Below are positions 38,025 to 45,676 of a DNA stretch of 64,000 nucleotides, piece by piece. The notes under the pieces are model-generated. The model made no database searches. It was not told where the DNA came from and saw only the letters and a program-made list of their open reading frames with translations. The position numbers were made by a program, and so were the translations under genes. Each line of letters begins with the position of its first letter. The first letter of the stretch is position 1. The stretch is from JBBQYA01 sp031412335 (lineage in GTDB: Bacteria > Bacteroidota > Bacteroidia > Sphingobacteriales > Sphingobacteriaceae): positions 62,001 through 126,000 of the forward strand of contig JANOCT010000033.1 of the NCBI GenBank assembly GCA_031412335.1. The letters run 5' to 3'.

Positions 38025-38504
38025 TTAGTTTTTAATGATAGTAAAGTTTTTTATGCCTTGTTGATTATCTCGGATGGTTAAAAAATAACTACCAGAAGCA
38101 AATACGCTTAAATCCAAAGAAGAACTTTGTTGAAAAATTCTATTTTTTAGAATTCTTTTTCCTTTTCCGTCAAAAAGTTCAAAATGGGTTTGATTACTAA
38201 GTGATTCATTAGTTTGAATCGTAATTTCTCCACTAGTTGGGTTGGGGAAAACGGAAAAATTCAATTCCCTTTCGAAAGATGAAATTCCTGTGGTGAAAAT
38301 TTCATAAGGTTGTTGTAAACCTTGTGTGATATTTCCTGTCGCGCTTGATTGAGTACGAAAATCAATCTGCCCGATTGAATACGCAACCGAACCACCTGTG
38401 CCTGAAGAAACCCCACCTGCAGCAACTGTGTTTTTTTGAGCACTGGCCGAGATTCCTAATAATAAAATGAATGTTGTTAAAATTAATTGTCGATACTTTT
38501 CCAT
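38025..38504 (-). CDS. Short T9SS type A sorting-domain protein, copy 2
   Basis: A 159-aa paralogue of the 36138-36617 product with the same length and only scattered changes (for example SASAQ for SARAQ at the signal cleavage site). The sorting domain FSVFPNPTSGEITIQTN is identical. It heads the second copy of the two-gene unit and has the same upstream palindrome. Confidence 0.85.
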   Translation of the reverse strand: MEKYRQLILTTFILLLGISASAQKNTVAAGGVSSGTGGSVAYSIGQIDFRTQSSATGNITQGLQQPYEIFTTGISSFERELNFSVFPNPTSGEITIQTNESLSNQTHFELFDGKGKRILKNRIFQQSSSLDLSVFASGSYFLTIRDNQQGIKNFTIIKN

Positions 38505-38549
38505 AGCTGATTTTTTTTATAAAAATAGCTTTGGAACATGAAGTTTAGC

Positions 38550-38565
38550 TACCTATTTATAGGTA
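38550..38565. promoter_or_regulatory. Palindrome upstream of T9SS gene, copy 2
   Basis: TACCTAT-TT-ATAGGTA, a perfect 7-bp inverted repeat with a 2-base centre, 46 bases upstream of the start at 38504. It is kept in both duplicated units. Confidence 0.4.
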
Positions 38566-38618
38566 ATTTTTAAAAAAATAAATAGCGTAATTCTGCTTTT
38601 TTGGAGCTTAAATGCTAC

Positions 38619-40088
38619 TTACCTTGTATAATTCGGTGCTTCTTTTGTAATCGTAATATCATGAGGATGACTTTCACGAATTCCCGAAGCGGTAATTTTT
38701 ACAAATCTGGCCTGTTGCAATTGCGCAATACTTCCTGCTCCACAATATCCCATTCCAGCTCGTAAACCTCCAACATATTGATACATAACCTCAGCTAAGG
38801 TGCCTTTAAAAGGAACTCTACCAACGATTCCTTCTGGAACCAACTTTTTAATATCATCTTCAGCATCTTGAAAATAACGATCTTTTGACCCAGTTTCCAT
38901 AGCTTCTATAGATCCCATTCCACGATACGATTTAAATTTTCTGCCTTCATAAATGATGGTTTCACCAGGTGATTCTTCAACCCCTGCAAATAAAGAACCT
39001 GCCATTATACAACTTGCACCAGCAGCAATTGCTTTTGGAATATCTCCAGTATGTTTAATTCCTCCATCTGCAATTACTGGAACTCCGGTGCCTTCCAATG
39101 CTTTCGCACATTCGTACACTGCATATAATTGTGGTACGCCAACCCCAGCAATAATTCGAGTTGTACAAATAGAACCTGGCCCTATACCTACTTTAACCCC
39201 GTCTGCTCCAGCATCTGCCAAAGCTTTTGCTCCATCTCCTGTTGCTACGTTTCCGGCAATAACTTGTAAATCCGGAAATTTACTTTTAACCATTTTTACT
39301 GCATCAATTACTCCTTTTGAATGCCCATGAGCCGTATCAATCGCTATTACATCTACTCCACTATTTTTTAAAGCAGCTACTCGTTGCAATATATCAGAAG
39401 TAACACCAACTGCTGCGCCTACCCGCAACCTTCCTAATTCATCCTTGCACGCTGCTGGATACGCTTTGAATTTTTGAATATCTTTAAACGTAATTAATCC
39501 TTTTAAAATGAAATCCTTGTCTACAACTGGCAACTTCTCAATTTTATATTGCTGTAGAATTTCTTCAGCTTGCATTAAAGTAGTACCTAAATCTGCTGTA
39601 ATCAAATTTTCTTTGGTCATTATTTCATTTACAGGCTTTAAAGCATCTTTTTGAAATCTGATATCGCGATTGGTTAAAATTCCAACTAACTTATTTTGGT
39701 CATTTGTAATTGGAATTCCACCAATACTGAACTCCTTCATCAATCGCATAGCCTCGCCAAGTGTTGCACTTTCTTGCAAAGTCACCGGATCTTGTATCAT
39801 TCCACTTTCCGATCTTTTTACTTTTCTCACTTCATCAGCTTGTTTTTCAATACTCATGTTTTTATGTAAAAAACCAATGCCGCCAAGTTGCGCAATTGCA
39901 ATTGCTAAACCAGATTCTGTAACCGTATCCATTGCTGCCGAAACAATAGGCACATTCAGTTTAATTTTTCGAGTTAAGTAAGTTTGAGTATTTACATCTC
40001 TTGGAAGTACTTCTGAATAAGCTGGTATTAAAAGTACATCGTCGTAGGTAAGACCATCAACGACAAATTTTGGAAGGAGAGAATTCAT
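38619..40088 (-). CDS. guaB: Inosine-5'-monophosphate dehydrogenase
   Basis: Oxidises IMP to XMP with NAD+, the first committed step of GMP synthesis. The 489-aa protein has the (beta/alpha)8 barrel interrupted by two CBS domains (about 95-205, VNEIMTKENLITA and IEKLPVVDKDF). The catalytic cysteine is in GIGPGSICTTR, the flap has EAMETGSKDRYFQ, and IMP binding is at DGGIKHTGDIPKA. The start MNSLLPKFVVDGLTYDDVLLIPAYS is canonical. It is single, on the same strand as the T9SS genes downstream. Confidence 0.97.
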   Translation of the reverse strand: MNSLLPKFVVDGLTYDDVLLIPAYSEVLPRDVNTQTYLTRKIKLNVPIVSAAMDTVTESGLAIAIAQLGGIGFLHKNMSIEKQADEVRKVKRSESGMIQDPVTLQESATLGEAMRLMKEFSIGGIPITNDQNKLVGILTNRDIRFQKDALKPVNEIMTKENLITADLGTTLMQAEEILQQYKIEKLPVVDKDFILKGLITFKDIQKFKAYPAACKDELGRLRVGAAVGVTSDILQRVAALKNSGVDVIAIDTAHGHSKGVIDAVKMVKSKFPDLQVIAGNVATGDGAKALADAGADGVKVGIGPGSICTTRIIAGVGVPQLYAVYECAKALEGTGVPVIADGGIKHTGDIPKAIAAGASCIMAGSLFAGVEESPGETIIYEGRKFKSYRGMGSIEAMETGSKDRYFQDAEDDIKKLVPEGIVGRVPFKGTLAEVMYQYVGGLRAGMGYCGAGSIAQLQQARFVKITASGIRESHPHDITITKEAPNYTR

Positions 40089-40148
40089 TGCAAATATTAT
40101 ATAGATTCTATTTGCGGTGCAAAATTAGCAGATTTATTGAATATACGA

Positions 40149-41000
40149 CTATCCGTTTAACGAATGATAGTTTAAATGATCTATTAGCAATTTTGAAGTT
40201 TTATTAAAATATCGTTTTGCACCATATCCCATCACCCATTGAACTCCTTGAATAGCATTCGTCAAAAAAATCTCATCTGCCAATAATAAGTTTTCAGCAG
40301 AAATTATGGTTTCCGTTAGGCTAATCTTTTCTTTTTTCGATATGCTAATAATTGCTTTCCTCATCACTCCATCAATCCCTCCTTCTGAAAGTGCCGGAGT
40401 ATAAATTTTTTCATTTTTTACGATAAAAATATTACTGCTAATTGTTTCAGCAATATTTCCAGTTGAATTTAGAATTAACAAATCATCAAATCCGCCTTCT
40501 TTAGCTTCAATACCTGCTAATACATATAATAAAGCATTACTTGATTTAACACCGGAATAAGCAGATAATGGTTTTTGCATTCCTTTAAAAGTTGTAATGA
40601 GTAGACCTTTTTTATTCAATTGATAACCTGAATAATTAATTTTTGAAACTTCAAAAGCATATAATGAATCATTTGTTTCAGGTGTATAAAAGCCGCCATC
40701 ATGTCTAAAAATACTCAAGCGAACTCGTGCATCTTTATAAATAGCATTGCTTGCTAATAACTCTTTTACTTTTTGATTAATAAAATCTGCATTAAATCGA
40801 TTTCCATTTTCCAACTTCAATAATTTCATTCCTTGAATCAATCTTTTGGCATGCAAATCAGAAAACATAACGTTTCCATTTACAACTCGCATGGTTTCAA
40901 ATAATCCATCTCCATATTTAAAGGCCCTATTTTGTAATCCTATAATTGGATTAGTTGATGAAATAATATTTCCGTTGTAATTAATAAATTGATCGCTCAT
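40149..41000 (-). CDS. Class IV aminotransferase (aminodeoxychorismate lyase / branched-chain type)
   Basis: A 283-aa fold type IV PLP enzyme. The PLP lysine is in SGVKSSNALLYVLAG, followed by the family block EAKEGGFDDLLILNSTGNIAE and SNIFIVKNEKIYTP, then EGGIDGVMRK. These are shared by PabC, IlvE and D-amino acid transaminases; the length and EIFLTNAIQGVQWV C-terminal block suggest PabC-like activity (folate synthesis), but this is not firm. Start ATG at 41000 (MSDQFINYNG) was chosen over GTG at 41015. Confidence 0.82.
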   Translation of the reverse strand: MSDQFINYNGNIISSTNPIIGLQNRAFKYGDGLFETMRVVNGNVMFSDLHAKRLIQGMKLLKLENGNRFNADFINQKVKELLASNAIYKDARVRLSIFRHDGGFYTPETNDSLYAFEVSKINYSGYQLNKKGLLITTFKGMQKPLSAYSGVKSSNALLYVLAGIEAKEGGFDDLLILNSTGNIAETISSNIFIVKNEKIYTPALSEGGIDGVMRKAIISISKKEKISLTETIISAENLLLADEIFLTNAIQGVQWVMGYGAKRYFNKTSKLLIDHLNYHSLNG

Positions 41001-41148
41001 ATCTTTTTCGATCACAAAATTGTTAATAAAATCAAGAAACGCTCATGTAAAATCATAAATAAATATAATTTTTATCAGTTTTTATTTTGATTGAGTAGAA
41101 CAATTTTACTTTCATTCAATTTTTAGAATCTTAAAAAAATAATTATAT

Positions 41149-41394
41149 ATCCGTTGTGCGATTTAAATCAATATATAAAAATGTTAAATCGGAGTGCTAA
41201 GGCTTAGGGATAGTAGCGGCATCCTTTTTTTCCTTTAAAAAACAATTAAAAAAAAAAGATATAGCGGATAGCCCGGCCCGTTTTTCATCTCGTCAGAAAT
41301 GACGAGACCCCAAATTCTATTTAAAATACTAAACATCAATTATTTAAAAAAATAATTGAAAATAATTAAAAATAAATCAAACCGCACATCGGGT
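41149..41394 (+). repeat. MITE-like module, copy B
   Basis: A 246-bp non-coding module closely matching copy A (9994-10234). Terminal repeats ATCCGTTGTGCGATTT (41149-41164) and AAACCGCACATCGGGT (41379-41394) match as inverted repeats at 13/16. It carries the structured core (41196-41276) and the hairpin TCTCGTC/GACGAGA (41288-41294 with 41301-41307). No target-site duplication is evident. It lies between divergent genes, so it is not simply a terminator. Confidence 0.75.
41196..41276 (+). other. Conserved structured core element, copy B
   Basis: GCTAAGGCTTAGGGATAGTA plus GCGGCATCCTTTTTTT on the 5' side; AAAAAAGATATAGCGGATAG then CCCGG on the 3' side. Pairing is as in copy A with an unpaired C in the ATCC strand. 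See copies at 10041 and 55890. Confidence 0.65.
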
Positions 41395-41423
41395 AAAACT
41401 ATATTAAAAATCATGGTAAAGTT

Positions 41424-41431
41424 TATATTTG
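41424..41431 (+). promoter_or_regulatory. Possible -7 box for the DUF6588-like gene
   Basis: TATATTTG matches the Bacteroidota TAnnTTTG box 28 bases upstream of the start codon. No clear TTTG -33 element is seen at the right distance. Confidence 0.35.
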
Positions 41432-41459
41432 ACAAAATCATGTTTTAATCAATAAATAG

Positions 41460-42560
41460 ATGAAGAAATTTTTAGGTTTAATTGGAATATTTTTCCTGTT
41501 TAATCAATCAGCAAAATCACAAAATACCTCTCAGTTTTTTATTGATAATGCTCCGAAAGATGCCAACAATTATGCTCAAAAGTATCTTGATCCCTTTTTT
41601 AAAGGATTTTCTAATGACATGAATGCAGGTTGGTATCAAACAGCTAAACCATTAAAAGCAGGTAGATTTGGAATTAATTTTTCTGTTTCAGCATCCTTAG
41701 TACCGGATAAAGATTTAACTTTTGATGTAAATTCACTAAACTTAAAATCTGTTCGTTTAAAAAATGGTGAAAGTTCAATAACACCTACTGTTGCTGGAAT
41801 TGGAAACGAAGGGCCAGTTTTGCAATTAGTTATTGCCAATGCAAATCTTCCTTTTCCAAATAACGAGTATTTAGTTACAGAATTTAATGCCTTAGAAGGA
41901 TTAAATGTAAATGTACTTCCTACTCCGGTTTTGCAAGGTTCGGTTGGTGTAGGTTTAGGTACAGAAGTTATGCTACGAGTTTTACCAAAAGTTAATTTTG
42001 CTGATCAAAAAGGTTCAATATCACTGTTTGGGATTGGCGTAAAACATAGTATAAGCCAATATTTTCCAGGTGGAGATAAATTACCATTTGATCTGGCAGT
42101 TGTCGGTGCATTTTCGAGATTTAATGCTAGCTACAATCTCTCACTCCAACCTGAAGCTGGAAGACCGCAACGATCTGGATCAGCGCCCGATTATAACACA
42201 CAAAAACTTGATTTTAAAAGTAATAATTTCACAGTTGCAGCTGTATTTTCTAAAAAAATCTCTGTTTTAACATTGCATGTTGGTGCTGGCTATAATGGCG
42301 GAACCACTACTACTGATTTAAAAGGCAACTATCCGGTTACTATTATTGAAGATAATATTCTAAGCACTCAGTTTGCTCAAGAAGTAATTATAAACTTTAC
42401 TGACCCAACCAGCTTAAAATCTGACGGAGCCGATGGAGCAAAAGTTACTGGAGGTTTTCGCTTAAAATTGGCAGCTTTTACCTTGCATGCAGATTATACG
42501 CTTGCTAATTATAGTGCAGTAAACGCTGGAATTGGATTTATAATCGGTGGGGAGAAATAG
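41460..42560 (+). CDS. Secreted beta-rich protein, DUF6588-like
   Basis: A 366-aa exported protein, signal peptide 1-20 (ending AKSQ). The mature protein starts with a helical segment (PKDANNYAQKYLDPFFKGFSNDMN) followed by WYQTAKPLKAGRFGINFS and a series of alternating beta strands ending in a Phe/Ile-rich C terminus, as in small outer-membrane barrels. This matches my memory of the DUF6588 family of Bacteroidota, whose function is unknown. It is the last ordinary gene before the cassette-like array. Confidence 0.65.
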   Translation: MKKFLGLIGIFFLFNQSAKSQNTSQFFIDNAPKDANNYAQKYLDPFFKGFSNDMNAGWYQTAKPLKAGRFGINFSVSASLVPDKDLTFDVNSLNLKSVRLKNGESSITPTVAGIGNEGPVLQLVIANANLPFPNNEYLVTEFNALEGLNVNVLPTPVLQGSVGVGLGTEVMLRVLPKVNFADQKGSISLFGIGVKHSISQYFPGGDKLPFDLAVVGAFSRFNASYNLSLQPEAGRPQRSGSAPDYNTQKLDFKSNNFTVAAVFSKKISVLTLHVGAGYNGGTTTTDLKGNYPVTIIEDNILSTQFAQEVIINFTDPTSLKSDGADGAKVTGGFRLKLAAFTLHADYTLANYSAVNAGIGFIIGGEK

Positions 42561-42620
42561 TTATCGCTTTAGAAGAATAAATTAAGTTTTTGCTTTCTGA
42601 AATTTATGTAATTAAGATTA

Positions 42621-42744
42621 TTATAACAAATTTCTTCCGGAAAACCTTTCCATGTTGTTTTCGGAAACCTCAATGAATCAGAGTGTAGATTAGGTTTATG
42701 AGTAATACTAAAATTTGCGCAAATTTATGAGTTGTGTGTAATGC
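42621..42744 (+). other. attC-like site S0 at the left edge of the array
   Basis: A possible left half starts with TTATAACAAATTT (42621). The right half ends GCGCAAATTTATGAGTTGTG, with GTTGTGTGTAATGC at 42731-42744 facing the MntA-HepT unit. The end resembles those at 51320-51350 and 54030-54045 (CGCAAA...AGTTR). It contains a perfect 16-bp palindrome at 42711-42726 and a hairpin 42635-42645/42657-42666. Confidence 0.45.
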
Positions 42745-42822
42745 GACAGCTACCCTTCGAAATTCGGCGAAAAACAACACTTCGGTAAAATCTATGTAAA
42801 TTTGGCTTTTACGATTTTAAAA

Positions 42823-43125
42823 ATGAATAGACTTGAAACATACACTACAGACATTATTAAGCTTTGTAAGACACACAAGGTTAAAAGTTTGTATGCCTTC
42901 GGTTCAGTTTTGACAGAGAATTTTAACAATGAAAGTGATATTGATTTCATTGTGGACTTTTCAAACATTGAGGTAGAAGATTATGCTGATAATTATTTCG
43001 ATCTGAAATTTTCACTACAGGATATTCTCAAGAGGCCAGTCGACCTATTGGAAGAAAAAGCTATAAAAAATCCATATTTCAGACAGTCCCTTAATCAGCA
43101 AAGAAAACTTGTTTATGGACAATGA
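42823..43125 (+). CDS. mntA: MntA-type antitoxin (minimal nucleotidyltransferase)
   Basis: A 100-aa minimal nucleotidyltransferase. The active-site signature is exact: G27-S28, ten residues, then D39-x-D41, with VEDYADNYFDLKFSLQDIL following. In characterised pairs MntA AMPylates a tyrosine of HepT and so silences the toxin. ATG at 42823 was preferred to an upstream TTG. The gene overlaps hepT by 11 bases. The pair as a whole is enclosed by a 13/14 inverted repeat (42731-42744 and 43458-43471), so it looks like one cassette. Confidence 0.9.
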   Translation: MNRLETYTTDIIKLCKTHKVKSLYAFGSVLTENFNNESDIDFIVDFSNIEVEDYADNYFDLKFSLQDILKRPVDLLEEKAIKNPYFRQSLNQQRKLVYGQ

Positions 43126-43453
43126 TATAAAAGCTTGGCTTTACGATATTTTGAACGCTATTGTTGAAATTGAAAGTTTCTTCAACAACGAACCTAAAGA
43201 ATTCAAAAAATATCAAAATGATTTGAGGACAAGACGAGCAGTAGAAAGAAATATCGAAATAATCGGCGAAGCCCTAAGTCGAATTTTAAAACAAGACGAA
43301 ACAATTACAATTTCAAATTCCAGAAAAATTGTCGATACAAGAAACAGAATTATCCACGGATATGACTCTGTTTCAGACGACGTAATTTGGGGTATTGTAA
43401 TTCGACACCTTCCAATATTACAGACAGAAATCCAAATATTGTTGGGCGAGTAG
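43115..43453 (+). CDS. hepT: HepT-type HEPN toxin (RNase)
   Basis: A 112-aa all-alpha HEPN protein. The catalytic motif R-x4-H-x-Y is present as RNRIIHGY (R76, H81, Y83), where the tyrosine is the AMPylation target of MntA in studied systems. RNIEIIGEALSRIL is the conserved second helix of the DUF86 family. HepT toxins cut RNA, including tRNA in characterised members. Start ATG 43115 lies inside the mntA frame, ensuring coupled translation with the antitoxin first. Confidence 0.9.
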   Translation: MDNDIKAWLYDILNAIVEIESFFNNEPKEFKKYQNDLRTRRAVERNIEIIGEALSRILKQDETITISNSRKIVDTRNRIIHGYDSVSDDVIWGIVIRHLPILQTEIQILLGE

Positions 43454-43457
43454 AAAT

Positions 43458-43695
43458 GCACTACACACAACGTATGTATTGCTGCAAGGGCGACTTGACG
43501 TTGTTATCATTGGCTGTTGTTTGTAATCAGCAGCGGTACCGGCTGGACAGCCTGCCCCGATACTTCGGGGGATTTCTGTTGGGCCTTTTGTTCTTATCTT
43601 GTACTTTTATTTCTTTATTGGGCTTCAGTTCCGGACTGCGCAAACAAACAATGCCCCTGCCTGCATAAAGCCCTGATCGTAATATGCAATTATGG
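43458..43695 (+). other. attC-like site S1 with degenerate repeat remains
   Basis: Starts with GCACTACACACAAC (43458-43471), the inverted mate of 42731-42744. Ends near CAATTATGG (ATTATGG at 43689-43695), which pairs with CCATAAC at 44374-44380 in 6 of 7 positions. The interior is more GC-rich than its surroundings and includes a perfect hairpin CCCCGA/TCGGGG at 43556-43571 and a stretch CTTCAGTTCCGG (43623) shared with 52240. No gene seen. Confidence 0.5.
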
Positions 43696-43706
43696 AAGCA
43701 CACAAT

Positions 43707-44369
43707 ATGGGAATAGGAAGACGAGAATTTTTAAGATTGGCAGGTATTGCATTAGCAGGACTTGCTATTGACCCATTGAAGGCAGTTGCTATTAATGATA
43801 ATATTTATGTAAATAAGAAACTAGGAATATTATTTGAAAAGCCGAATGATTGGGGCTTTATAGCCATCAAAGATTTCGGAAAAATTAAGAGCGAACAAGT
43901 CGTTGGCGTAGGCCTTGACGAAACCGCTGAAGAAATTTGGGAAAAACTAGGAGACCCAATTTGTTTTGCAACAAAGTACTTCAAAGACAAACCTGAAAAT
44001 AAAGGGGTTTTCTCACCGACTATAACTCTAAATATCACACCAAAACAAGAACTTGAATATTTAGGACATGAAACTTTTGAGGAACTTATGGAAATGTCTG
44101 AATATGGCGTTGCACATTTACTAAAAGATTTTAAAGTTGTTAAAAGGTACGACCCTATACTTATTAGTAATTGTAAATTCTATGAGTATGACGCTGAATA
44201 TTTATTTGAACATATAGAAATTGACAAACCACTTAAAGTTGAATTAAAGGTTTTGAATGCAGAACACAATGATTTTTACTATGACTTCAATTGTCATCAG
44301 TCGAAGACACAAAACCAAATTGCAGACATAGAATTTGAAAAATTTAAAAGGACAATAAAATTAATTTAA
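43707..44369 (+). CDS. Tat-signal protein of unknown function
   Basis: A 220-aa protein beginning MGIGRREFLRLAGIALAGLA, a good twin-arginine signal (RREFLRL then a hydrophobic stretch, ending near AVA). The mature part is alpha/beta and unknown to me; LGILFEKPNDWGFIAIKDFG and LLKDFKVVKRYDP are notable segments, the overall look being of a DcrB/PsbP-like small exported domain. ATG at 43707 gives a proper Tat signal; 43692 is possible. The left cassette end (43689-43695) overlaps the latter. It is the second unit of the array. Confidence 0.6.
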   Translation: MGIGRREFLRLAGIALAGLAIDPLKAVAINDNIYVNKKLGILFEKPNDWGFIAIKDFGKIKSEQVVGVGLDETAEEIWEKLGDPICFATKYFKDKPENKGVFSPTITLNITPKQELEYLGHETFEELMEMSEYGVAHLLKDFKVVKRYDPILISNCKFYEYDAEYLFEHIEIDKPLKVELKVLNAEHNDFYYDFNCHQSKTQNQIADIEFEKFKRTIKLI

Positions 44370-44371
44370 CT

Positions 44372-44392
44372 GCCCATAACTGCGCCCAGCAA
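44372..44392 (+). other. Half site S2 (array side of an interruption)
   Basis: GCCCATAAC at 44372-44380 follows the Tat-protein gene by 2 bases, as expected for a cassette end. It runs on to TGCGCCCAGC and then directly into a minus-strand gene. The matching right half of the site is not found before 45989. Confidence 0.4.
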
Positions 44393-44917
44393 TCAAATTA
44401 AAATACTATCCCAATACCCTATCTTAGCAGACAAACTTATTTTTTCCTCTTCCAATTTTTGAATCTTTAACCTGATTAATCCCAAATCAAAAGCAGATCG
44501 TCGATAGAGCAAATTGCACCATGATTGCAAGTTTTCGGTTTGTTGTAAAGTAACGCTTAGGTATTGTGGGTAATGATTGGATAGATGCAAACGCCTCAAC
44601 AATTGCGTTTCTTTTTGCTGAAGTTTTTGTAGAGCTAAGGAGTTTTTATCAACATCTAACCTAAGTTTACGCAACTCTTTTGTTTTATGCAATCTCAAAA
44701 AAGTTCGATTGTCGCTTTCCCAGTTGATGTATATAGTTTTTAAATCTTCTTCTTTTAGTTGTTGTTGGTAAATGTTTAATCCAGAAATATATCCGTAATA
44801 TACTGAAGGAATCGCGCTATTTCTAGTGAACCAAGAATGAAACGTTGTTTTAGGAACAAGTAAAAGTTCTGTTATTTCTTTCAATCCAATACCTAAATTT
44901 TCAAATTCATTTTCCAT
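44393..44917 (-). CDS. Hypothetical protein with possible N-terminal helix-turn-helix
   Basis: A 174-aa protein I do not recognise. The N terminus IGLKEITELLLVPKTTFHSWFTR looks like a helix-turn-helix (helix-turn-SxxTFHxWF). The rest is charged and helical with Lys/Leu/Gln-rich heptads (about 85-130), probably coiled coil. It is on the strand opposite to the array genes, and three 56-bp repeats lie directly upstream of its start. It may bind those repeats (inference). Confidence 0.55.
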   Translation of the reverse strand: MENEFENLGIGLKEITELLLVPKTTFHSWFTRNSAIPSVYYGYISGLNIYQQQLKEEDLKTIYINWESDNRTFLRLHKTKELRKLRLDVDKNSLALQKLQQKETQLLRRLHLSNHYPQYLSVTLQQTENLQSWCNLLYRRSAFDLGLIRLKIQKLEEEKISLSAKIGYWDSILI

Positions 44918-45004
44918 AACTTTTCTTTAAAAAAAATCAGTTAATAATTACGCGACTATTGTATGTGTATTAATTTTTATTCGGCACATTTTTAATCACG
45001 CTTG

Positions 45005-45172
45005 ATGCGAACAACTTGAATGCAAATAATTTTTGTTCGCACATATTTTGTTCGCATAGATGCGTACAAGTTGCATGCGAATTAATTTTTGTACGCACAT
45101 ATTTTGTTCGCATAGTTGCGTACAAGTTGCATGCGAATTAATTTTTGTTCGCACATATTTTGTTCGCAAATT
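45005..45172. repeat. Three 56-bp tandem repeats (iteron-like)
   Basis: Units begin at 45005, 45061 and 45117 with exact 56-base spacing. Each has TGCG(A/T)ACAA(C/G)TTG, a GCATGCGAA box (GAATGCAAA in the first), an AT stretch and two TTCGCA/GTTCGCA boxes, so TGCGAAC and GTTCGCA occur in both orientations. The first copy is the most diverged. It fills most of the 321-bp gap between two minus-strand genes. No gene is seen in the gap. Confidence 0.9.
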
Positions 45173-45238
45173 GAACCTAAAAAAACACCAGATAGATTTC
45201 TGATGTTTCTAAGCAATTAAATGCTTATTTTTTTGAAA

Positions 45239-45676
45239 TTAAAGGGCAGCTTTTCTTTGCTCTAGAGCTTCTTTAAAACGTTTGAAATACAATAATAGCA
45301 ATTGAGCTTCACCAGTATCCACGTTTTTTTCTACCAAAGATGCTGAACTAAGCGTGTCGGTTTTGCGAAAATTAAGTCTTCGCAAACGTGCTTTTAAACC
45401 ATCCAGGTCTATGGCTACATCCTCGTACTTACGTGTGCCAGCTACCAATGACAAAAGTTCCGTTTCTTTGGCTGTAATTTGAGCCTGCACATCGGTAATT
45501 TCGCCGTCCAGACTGCCGCTACGGAACTCTGATTTGTCAAACTGAAACTCACTACTACTTAATTTCACTTCAAATCCTTTAATTTGAAGTACCTGTGCTG
45601 CTAGCAAAGAATCAATCTCTGCTATTGAATTCAAAGTGGCTACTTTGAAGTCAAAATTTTCTAAAGTAAAATCCAT
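45239..45676 (-). CDS. Hypothetical coiled-coil protein
   Basis: A 145-aa protein of unknown family, acidic in its first half. It is predicted mostly helical: residues 45-105 have heptad-like spacing (ITDVQAQITAKETELLSLV, LDGLKARLRRLNF) and the C terminus is KRFKEALEQRKAAL. No signal peptide or catalytic motif is visible. It lies upstream of the 56-bp repeats and the 174-aa gene on the same strand, so the two genes and repeats may form a unit. Confidence 0.6.
   Translation of the reverse strand: MDFTLENFDFKVATLNSIAEIDSLLAAQVLQIKGFEVKLSSSEFQFDKSEFRSGSLDGEITDVQAQITAKETELLSLVAGTRKYEDVAIDLDGLKARLRRLNFRKTDTLSSASLVEKNVDTGEAQLLLLYFKRFKEALEQRKAAL

Larger units (their letters stand above)
34679..38570. 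repeat. Tandem duplication of about 2 kb (collagen-like plus T9SS genes)
   Basis: Unit 1 is about 34679-36693 and unit 2 about 36694-38570. Each holds the ferredoxin tail, a terminator hairpin, a collagen-like gene and a short T9SS cargo gene in the same order. The spacing is 2015 bp at the terminator and 1887 bp at the T9SS gene; the difference is due mainly to the shorter collagen region in unit 2. Confidence 0.9.

Noticed and set aside
34679..38570. Duplication caused by an insertion sequence
   Set aside because: No transposase, terminal inverted repeats or target duplication at the borders; unequal recombination or replication slippage is simpler.
43470..43690. Open frames in the GC-richer spacer after hepT
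   Set aside because: They overlap in several frames, have odd composition and span the hairpin and repeat remains of site S1.
45005..45172. Tandem repeats considered as a CRISPR array
   Set aside because: The whole 56-bp unit repeats, there are no unique spacers between short repeats, and no cas genes are near.
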